DNA of 32,302 nt from the NCBI RefSeq assembly GCF_000473895.1, contig NZ_ASSJ01000092.1, forward strand, positions 1 to 32,302. Reading direction: 5' to 3'. The notes beneath the pieces are model-generated. The model worked only from the letters and a program-made list of their open reading frames with translations, was not told the DNA's origin and searched no databases. Below, in pieces: positions 26,358 to 32,302 of this stretch (position 1 is the first letter of the stretch; each line of letters starts with the position of its first letter). Both the position numbers and the translations under genes were made by a program. Source of the DNA: Rubidibacter lacunae KORDI 51-2 (lineage in GTDB: Bacteria > Cyanobacteriota > Cyanobacteriia > Cyanobacteriales > Rubidibacteraceae).

Positions 26358-28669
26358 ATCGCGATCGCCTCATCCAGACTTGGAATCCCCTTAGCTTGCA
26401 GCGGCGGGAGGACGGCGGTTTCGCTCCGGATTACGAGTTTACTCAGGCAGAGCTGACGGCGTTGGGAGTTACCGTCACCGAGTACGATGCCGTCGGAAAT
26501 GTCACGGCAATTTTCGACCCCGTGGGGAACGAGACAAGATTCGTTTATGACGATCGCGATCGCCTCACCAGTATCGCCGATCCGCTCGGTCAAGTCACTC
26601 GCTACGAGTATGACGACGCAGGTAATCTGATAGCGGTTGTCGAGCCGCGATCGGTTCTCGATCCGAACACGCAAGAGGAGTCGGTCGCCACCACCTTCAT
26701 CTACGACGGTCTCAACCGTCAGATTGGCTCGCAGAATGCCCTGGGTCATCTAACTACTGCCGAGTACGACGATGCAGGGAACCTGACAAAATTCACCGAT
26801 GAGGAAGGACGGATCGCTCGTTACGAATACGATCGCCGCAATCTTCTGACAAAAGCGATCGATGAGGGGGGCGGCACTAGTGAAAATGACTCCATTACGC
26901 GCTATACCTACGACGGTAATGGCAACCTCACGACTACCACTCGTGAAACGAACGCTGGAGATCTGACCAAAAGCTACAGCTACGACACGCTCAACCGCCG
27001 CACGGGAGTGACGGATGCCGAGGGTCATACCACCACCTTCGGCTACGACTCGGTCGGCAACCTCACCCGCGTTACCGATCCCAGCAACCCCGATGACCCG
27101 AGCGACATCTCCAATGAGACCGCGTTCGCGTACGACGCCATGAACCGCCTCATGGCGGAGACCAACGCACTGGGCAAAACTCGAACCCATGCCTACGACC
27201 TGGCCGGTAACCTCATTCGCAGCGAGGACCGCAACGGTCGCGTCCGCGAGTTCAGCTACGATGTGCTGGATCGCCTGACCGAGGAACGCTGGCTGAATGC
27301 CAACAGCGAGGTCATTCGCACGCTGGGCTATGACTATAACGAGGCAGACGAGCTCCTGCAGCTCTTTGACGATGATGGCAATGCCAGTACGGAGCCAACC
27401 CACATCTTCAGCTACGACCGGGCCGGTCGCCCAACATCAGCTATCAACAAGCTCGTACCGGGACTGGCCTCAAATGTCGAGCTGCAATACGCGTACCAGG
27501 TGAATAGCAACAACCTTGGTTCGGTAACGGACTTCATTGATGGGGTCGAGCATGGCGTTGAGAGTTTCCTATACGACGACCTCAACCGCGTTACGGAGAT
27601 TGCACAGAGCGGCACTGGCGTCGCTGCAAAGCGCGTGGAGCTAGATTACGACCAGACCTCACAATTGGCAGAAATTCGTCGCTACAACAGTCTGAGTGGT
27701 GGAACGTCTGTTGCCACCAGTACATACACCTACGACGCGATCGGACGCCTGGACGGACTCAACCACGATACGGCACCGTTGTCAGACCCGCTGACCTACA
27801 GCTACACCTACGATCGCGCCCACCGCCTAACGCAAAGCAATTCCCCTGATGGCACGGCGAGCTACAGCTACGATCGGCGCGACCAACTCCTGAGCGCCGA
27901 GTACGAGGGTGACCTCGCCACCTACTTGGGCACCGAGACGTATAGCTATGACGACAACGGCAACCGGACCAGCGACGGCAGCGTCACTGAGGCAAACAAC
28001 CGCCTCAGCGAGAACGACGGATACACCTACAGCTATGACGATGAGGGCAACCTCATCGAGCAAGTCGATAAAGCGAGCGGCGAAGTCACCACCTACACCT
28101 GGGACCACCGCAACCGCCTCACCGAGGTTGCGGTCCGCAACAGCAACGGCGACCTCATCCGTGATGTGGAGTACCGCTACGACGTTCTAGATCGGCGAGT
28201 GGCAAAGGTTATCGACCTTGACGGTGACGGACCTGCGGCAGCGACGTCTCAGTACTTCGTCTATGACGGAGAGCACATTGCTCTGGTTTTTGACGAGAGT
28301 GGCACCTTGGTGCAGCGTTACCTGCACGGACCTTTCATCGACCAAGTGTTGGCAGAAGAGACAGCAGACGGCGTGCGCTGGACGCTGACAGACCATCTGG
28401 GCTCAATCGCCTACATTCTCAACGAGAACGGAGAGATTCTCAACCACCTCATCTATGACAGCTTCGGTAACGTCGTCCACGAGACGGATTCAAGTGTGGA
28501 CTTCCGCTTCGGCTTTACGGGACGGGAGCGAGACGAGGAGACGGGGTTGCACTACTACCGCGCCCGCTACTACGACCCGCGGACCGGGCGTTTCCTGAGC
28601 GAAGACCCGCTGGGCTTTGGAGCGGGCGACGTCAACCTCTATCGCTACGTTGGCAACTCTCCTCTCAAC
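26358..28669 (+). repeat. 2312-bp segment shared with the giant RHS gene (copy 2)
   Basis: Second copy of 17751-20062. Homology begins precisely at the HIP1 site 26361-26368 (atcgcgatcgcctcatcc) and ends at ggcaactctcctctcaac, after which this copy continues gcgatcgacccatatgg and the giant gene ttcaccgatccttccgg. Equal length in both copies indicates recent duplication or continuing gene conversion. Confidence 0.9.
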
Positions 28670-29449
28670 GCGATCGACCCATATGGACTAGAGTCATTAG
28701 TCCCAGCTTTCATCGTACCCTACGGTCCAACAGTGCCACCAGCACCACCGACACAAATTGCCCCAGGAGGGAGCACTCCTACCGGTGCACCGCTATACGT
28801 TCCACGGAATGCTCCTCTAGGCAGCCCTTCTAATCCTTACAGACTGGAGGAAAGGGTAGATCCTTCTTGGATGTACGCACCTCCCTGGGCTCGGCCTTCC
28901 GGGATAGAAGAATTCCTCCGAGACATAAGAGAGTATCTTGATATACCATCCACAGAGCTGTTTCCAGGGTCGGACGACCTCTTCTTTCCTCCCGATCACC
29001 CCCCAAACAGTTGTCCGGCATTCCCCCCCGATCAAGGACCGCAGAACAGTAATGACCCTGGGACTAGCGGGGCTGACTCGGAGGAGCCAGCTGCAGGTAC
29101 GGGCTCAGAAGAAATGTGGGACGCCCTCTCTGATCAAGAGCGTTATTATGAGCCATCGGATGATGCCAAGAGAATTGGAGAGCATACCAGGGCAAGGGGA
29201 AACCTAGAGGTACATTTCCCCGAACTGACAGGCGATGATGAGCTGGAAAGGCATATAGATGATGTCATAACTAACCCTACCGAAACAATGCTTAGAAACA
29301 TTCCAGGGAGAGACCGCGCCATAGCATCGTACGATGATGGCTCTGGTACAATAGTAATTGAGAATCAAGACAAACCATCTGAAAGCACTGCATTTCGACG
29401 TCCAAATGCGCGTGATTATCTAATTGATGACGGATTTGAACCCAATTGA
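26396..29449 (+). CDS. RHS repeat protein, orphan cassette with alternative toxin tip
   Basis: 1017 codons from TTG 26396. The frame is open from 26321 but has no ATG/GTG and no RBS before that TTG, so an own translation start is doubtful. Residues 1-757 duplicate the YD repeats and RHS core of the giant protein ([25 protein letters not shown]). The tail is new: a Pro-rich linker (YGPTVPPAPPTQIAPGG), a Tyr/Trp/Pro-rich part (DPSWMYAPPWARPSGIEEFL), a Ser/Asp/Glu linker and a tip from about residue 900: RIGEHTRARGNLEVHFPELT, DDVITNPTETM, GRDRAIASYDDGSGTIVIEN and a final STAFRRPNARDYL. The order H..R, FP.LT, NP, GR.A.YDD..GTIVI, TAFR is one I associate with RNase-type toxin tips of CDI/RHS proteins; exact activity unproven. 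The partner gene 29458-30420 starts eight bases after the stop. Confidence 0.8.
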   Translation: MQRREDGGFAPDYEFTQAELTALGVTVTEYDAVGNVTAIFDPVGNETRFVYDDRDRLTSIADPLGQVTRYEYDDAGNLIAVVEPRSVLDPNTQEESVATTFIYDGLNRQIGSQNALGHLTTAEYDDAGNLTKFTDEEGRIARYEYDRRNLLTKAIDEGGGTSENDSITRYTYDGNGNLTTTTRETNAGDLTKSYSYDTLNRRTGVTDAEGHTTTFGYDSVGNLTRVTDPSNPDDPSDISNETAFAYDAMNRLMAETNALGKTRTHAYDLAGNLIRSEDRNGRVREFSYDVLDRLTEERWLNANSEVIRTLGYDYNEADELLQLFDDDGNASTEPTHIFSYDRAGRPTSAINKLVPGLASNVELQYAYQVNSNNLGSVTDFIDGVEHGVESFLYDDLNRVTEIAQSGTGVAAKRVELDYDQTSQLAEIRRYNSLSGGTSVATSTYTYDAIGRLDGLNHDTAPLSDPLTYSYTYDRAHRLTQSNSPDGTASYSYDRRDQLLSAEYEGDLATYLGTETYSYDDNGNRTSDGSVTEANNRLSENDGYTYSYDDEGNLIEQVDKASGEVTTYTWDHRNRLTEVAVRNSNGDLIRDVEYRYDVLDRRVAKVIDLDGDGPAAATSQYFVYDGEHIALVFDESGTLVQRYLHGPFIDQVLAEETADGVRWTLTDHLGSIAYILNENGEILNHLIYDSFGNVVHETDSSVDFRFGFTGRERDEETGLHYYRARYYDPRTGRFLSEDPLGFGAGDVNLYRYVGNSPLNAIDPYGLESLVPAFIVPYGPTVPPAPPTQIAPGGSTPTGAPLYVPRNAPLGSPSNPYRLEERVDPSWMYAPPWARPSGIEEFLRDIREYLDIPSTELFPGSDDLFFPPDHPPNSCPAFPPDQGPQNSNDPGTSGADSEEPAAGTGSEEMWDALSDQERYYEPSDDAKRIGEHTRARGNLEVHFPELTGDDELERHIDDVITNPTETMLRNIPGRDRAIASYDDGSGTIVIENQDKPSESTAFRRPNARDYLIDDGFEPN

Positions 29450-29457
29450 TTACAAAT

Positions 29458-30420
29458 ATGAGACTTTCACCTTTACCCAACAAAAACGTCGATATTCGAG
29501 TGTCTTTGATCGAATTAGAAATTTTCAGAAATTCCTTTGGAGAAGCACGCAATTATTTGAAAGGAGAAGAATATCTTGATGAAACTCGTCGGTATAATCC
29601 TGGAGAGTTTCACGAGTTACAAGTAAAACTTGATAGTGCATCGAGAGATATTCAACTATCTGGTTTTGTTGAATTACGTCTCAACGAAAGAGAGCTTGAA
29701 ATGCTTCATACATCTCTTAATATGACTCGGAGCATAACTCACAATTCGGATGGCTCCGAGTTTGGAAAACACACGAAACAAAACGAAAGCAAGGTAAAGG
29801 AAATTATGAGCTTAACTCGTAACTTCTTATATACCAAACCTTTAGAAGGAGATACAAGATTTAAGGTTGACTCTATTTTGAGAGAAGTTATTCTTAAAAA
29901 TATTGACTTTCTGGGTGTCTCAATTCCAAGACCATGTAAAATTCGCGGCGAGAGTTATCTAGAGTTTAAACAAGGCACACTAAACTTTCTATTTCTAAGC
30001 CAATCACACAGCAAAACCCGCAGCTTAATGCAAATCTTCCTTGTTGATGAGCAAAGAAAGATTGCCCTCAAAACTGCTGTTCAGACAATCAGTCTATATC
30101 TATTATCTGAATTGTATGCGTATCTAATAGTGTTTGCTAGAGCTTCTGCAGGTTTAGAGACTGTAGAGCAATATGGATTTGTTATTAAAAATGTTATGTC
30201 TGGCCTTCGCTCTTTCAGAATGGAGGCTTTTCCTATACTCGCCGAGAATAAAAAAAACGCCCTGGACGTCCATTTAGAAATTGAAGGCATGTTTTCTCCG
30301 GGATCGGAAAATGAAACTACCCTTCTGGAATTGCAAGAAAGATTTGAGTTGGAAGTAATATACCAGTTTTGTTCGAAGATACAAGAATATCTTCGGAAAG
30401 TAGGTGGTGCTGTTGAATAG
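29458..30420 (+). CDS. Hypothetical protein, candidate immunity partner with extra C-terminal domain
   Basis: 320 residues from ATG 29458, eight bases behind the RHS stop; a TTG at 29446 overlaps that stop and would add four residues. The N-terminal 90 residues contain two similar units: DIRVSLIELEIFRNSFGEAR and FVELRLNERELEMLHTSLNM, each a short strand followed by an E-L helix, as in many small immunity proteins. The remaining 200 residues are different: VDSILREVILKNIDFLGVSI, a strand region ESYLEFKQGTLNFLFLSQ, a hydrophobic helix (AVQTISLYLLSELYAYLIVF), and a charged C-terminal part. I recognise no family. It may be a fusion of an immunity unit with a second domain. AT-rich, unlike the RHS cassette before it. 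Confidence 0.7.
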   Translation: MRLSPLPNKNVDIRVSLIELEIFRNSFGEARNYLKGEEYLDETRRYNPGEFHELQVKLDSASRDIQLSGFVELRLNERELEMLHTSLNMTRSITHNSDGSEFGKHTKQNESKVKEIMSLTRNFLYTKPLEGDTRFKVDSILREVILKNIDFLGVSIPRPCKIRGESYLEFKQGTLNFLFLSQSHSKTRSLMQIFLVDEQRKIALKTAVQTISLYLLSELYAYLIVFARASAGLETVEQYGFVIKNVMSGLRSFRMEAFPILAENKKNALDVHLEIEGMFSPGSENETTLLELQERFELEVIYQFCSKIQEYLRKVGGAVE

Positions 30421-30539
30421 CATTATCAGCTTGCCGTAATACAATGCACCTATAACCTATGGGGAGATAACTGTCAAGTTGCATGACATCGAGACTGTCA
30501 AGAATTTTGCGTAAGTGAAAAAACTTCAATTCAAAAACC

Positions 30540-30728
30540 CTATTCTCCTGGTGTGAGAGCATCGCCAAGTTTTTTTTGTAACGCCAGGAAATTATCCATG
30601 TATTGGAGATGATGCTCGAGTCTTTGAATCTTCTTCTTCAACTCGGCAATCTGGTGCAGCTCACTGATATGTTGGGTTTTGGAACCTTGAGTGCCTGGAG
30701 TTGTTTTGAATATGGAGACGATGCCTCC
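30540..30728 (-). pseudogene. Small coiled-coil ORF remnant without a valid start codon
   Basis: On the minus strand, DNA behind a perfect AAGGAGG (30730-30724) reads VSIFKTTPGTQGSKTQHISE, then LHQIAELKKKIQRLEHHL, QYMDNFLALQKKLGDAL and TPGE before TAG at 30542-30540. The Leu/Lys heptad pattern predicts a coiled coil, as in small accessory or transposase OrfA proteins. There is no ATG, GTG or TTG at the expected distance from the Shine-Dalgarno sequence (the bases read CATC GTC), so the start appears to be mutated. Function unknown. Confidence 0.4.
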
Positions 30729-31022
30729 TTACTCGAACTCACGACGCATTGCTGTATTTGATTGTTGTAGAGCTTTTCGAGCTTCGGCATCCCCCCAATC
30801 CGAAGTGTTGGCAGGCGTTAGCTTCCTGAACAACCTGGGTTATAGTCGGCGCTAAAGGTGCGGAGCTTGAACTTTTCGAGGGCTGGTTCAGTCTTGACTG
30901 GGTTACCAGGTAAAGGGTTGATGGCTGGCTTAAGCACGAGTGTTTTATCCTTGAGTAACCCGCTCTCATGTCTATGAGATCTGCGAAAGTGTTTGTCCTG
31001 GTCAAGGTTGACAAAGAGTGGT
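30729..31022 (-). pseudogene. Frameshifted gene remnant cut by the last RHS cassette
   Basis: The minus strand from 31022 reads PLFVNLDQDKHFRRSHRH, then ESGLLKDKTLVLKPAINP, LPGNPVKTEPALEKFKLR and TFSADYNPG before a stop at 30820-30818. One frame over, the DNA continues LFRKLTPANTSDWGDAEAR and KALQQSNTAMRREFE to TAA 30731-30729, directly before the AAGGAGG of the small coiled-coil ORF. The two pieces look like one protein broken by a frameshift near 30833. The 5' end stops where RHS homology on the other strand begins (about 31025), so the cassette cut this gene. I do not recognise the product. Confidence 0.4.
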
Positions 31023-32284
31023 TATGACGGAGCTTGGAGTTAATTTCACCGAGTACGATACCGTCGGAAATGCCACTGAAATTATCGACCCCGTGGGGAA
31101 CGAGACAAGATTCGTTTACGACGATCGCGATCGCAACACCCAGGAAATCATCACAACCGACGTTAGCGGCACGCCGACCGAGCTGACCCGGACTTACGAG
31201 TACGACGCTGTAGGCAACCGCATCGAGGCGACAGACCGGCTGGGTCGTACGCGACAGTTCATCTACGACGGGCTGAATCGCCAGACGGCAGAACTTTGGC
31301 TCGATCGCAACGGCGATATCACGCGAACCATCGCCTCAACCTATGACATTGCCAGTCGCCTAACCCGCGTCAACGACCCCGACTCCAGCTATCAATACGA
31401 GTACGACGATCGCGATCGCCTCACCGTAGTGGACAACGCGGGCACTCCGGGAGCGCCGCAGGTCGAACTGAGCTACAACTATGACGCCAACGGGAACTTG
31501 CTGTCGGTTTCGGAGGAAATAGATGAGGCAGCCGCGGGCGTCACGACCTACAGCTACGACGACCTGAACCGCTTAGAAACGCAGACCCAGAGCGGCGCAG
31601 GCGTCAGTGAGAAGCGAGTAGATTACACTTACACGCCAACCGGTCAGTTCGAGAGCATCAGCCGCTACAGCGACCTGGCGGGAACCCAGTTTGCGATCGA
31701 GAGCGTGTATGACTACGACGAACTCAACCGACTAACGAATCTGACACACTCGAACTTGACGGAGGCGATCGCTTTCTACGACCTGACCTACGACAGTGCC
31801 GGTCGCATCAACAGCATCGACAGCGTTGATGGCCTTGTGGAGTACCATACGATGCGCTCGGGCAGTTGACTGGCAGAGAATACAGTGATGAGGCGATCGC
31901 GGACGAAAACTACAGCTATGACGCCAACGGCAACCGCAAGACTTCACATCTGCATGGAGGTGGGTACGCAACGGGGGAATACAACCAACTGGAATCGGAT
32001 GGCACTTACGCCTATGAGTATGACGCAGAAGGAAACTTGAAACGGCAGACGGCGATCGCGACAGGAGAAGTCCGGGAGTTCGAATGGGACCACCGAAACC
32101 GGCTCGTGTCTGTGGTTGATAAGGATGGGGCGGGGGCGATCGCGCAGGAAGTAGAATTAACTTACGTTGCCATGAACCCCCGCCTGACAAAGTAAGTGGA
32201 TGGAGCGGTAGCGCACCTCGTCAACGATGGCGAAGATGCTCTTTTGGAGTTTGTCAATGGAGCCACTGCCCCTGGTTTAGCTTT
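31018..32284 (+). pseudogene. Decaying RHS cassette running to the right edge
   Basis: YD-repeat sequence nearly identical to 23592-24844: EYDAVGNRIEATDRLGRTR, LNRQTAELWLDRNGDI, YDYDELNRLTNLTHS. The first frame (GTG 31018) ends early at 31869 because one base is missing near 31845 (gagtaccatacgatg against gagtacacatacgatg in the intact copy). The frame resumes at 31866 and ends at a nonsense codon, TAA at 32193-32195, where the intact copy has TCA (aaagtcagt). Further substitutions follow, and similarity ends at about 32284, before the RHS core. No tip or immunity gene is visible; either they lie beyond the window or were lost. With a broken frame and no N-terminus it cannot encode a functional toxin, but it can donate sequence. 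Confidence 0.8.
31033..32284 (+). repeat. 1.25-kb segment shared with 23592-24844 (copy 2)
   Basis: Second copy of the YD-repeat block of the cassette at 23526-25631, with one single-base deletion near 31845 and more substitutions near its 3' end, where it is decaying. Confidence 0.85.
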
Positions 32285-32302
32285 TAGACGGGAAGCCCCG
32301 CG
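32284..32302. mobile_element. Possible IS200/IS605-type end at the right edge
   Basis: RHS similarity breaks off at cttt (32284) and the window ends tagacgggaagccccgcg. The string GGGAAGCCCCGCG resembles the structured right end found after tnpB-type transposase genes of IS200/IS605 elements. Only 19 bases are visible, so this is a weak call. Confidence 0.25.

Overview
The window is an accessory region of a cyanobacterial genome. The HIP1 palindrome GCGATCGC and its core CGATCG occur throughout the GC-rich coding parts, and the transposase remnants and RHS proteins look cyanobacterial. The species is not determined. The region is a polymorphic-toxin (RHS/YD-repeat) locus: one giant full-length toxin, at least four truncated RHS 3' cassettes with different C-terminal tips, candidate immunity genes, and insertion-sequence debris at several joints.

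Left part (1-6060). A transposase C-terminus enters at the left edge with its IS end (about 315-345). On the minus strand, an IS5-like left end with a truncated transposase start (2127-2313) abuts an orphan toxin tip (1808-2126). The tip is followed by three immunity-type genes: 1551-1802, 1049-1582, and 602-998, the last broken by one extra base in a homopolymer. A second minus-strand cassette follows: RHS C-terminal part 2728-4812 with its ATGA-overlapping small partner 2498-2731. Its upstream part carries two nonsense codons and runs into the 3' end of an alpha/beta hydrolase gene (5063-6058).

Centre (7208-20926). A single 4572-residue protein contains, in order: N-terminal RTX calcium-binding repeats, Ig-like modules, an animal-type heme peroxidase whose two halves are in swapped order, a conserved RHS-associated region, YD repeats, a long FG-GAP/VCBS propeller region placed inside the YD repeats, more YD repeats, the RHS core motif and a nuclease-like tip rich in His. 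Two AT-rich genes of unknown family follow closely (20930-21658, 21663-22502) and are the candidate immunity genes.

Right part (22503-32302). Three further 3' RHS cassettes lie in the same orientation: 23526-25631 with a Sel1-repeat partner (25674-26324); 26396-29449 with a 320-residue partner (29458-30420); and a decaying copy from 31018 to the right edge. The 26358-28669 copy has exactly the length of 17751-20062 in the giant gene, and the decaying copy matches 23592-24844. This fits a reservoir of toxin tips able to recombine into the giant gene through shared YD-repeat DNA. Copies begin or diverge at HIP1 sites. Intervals 309-601, 2314-2497, 6059-7207 and 22503-23290 contain no convincing intact gene.
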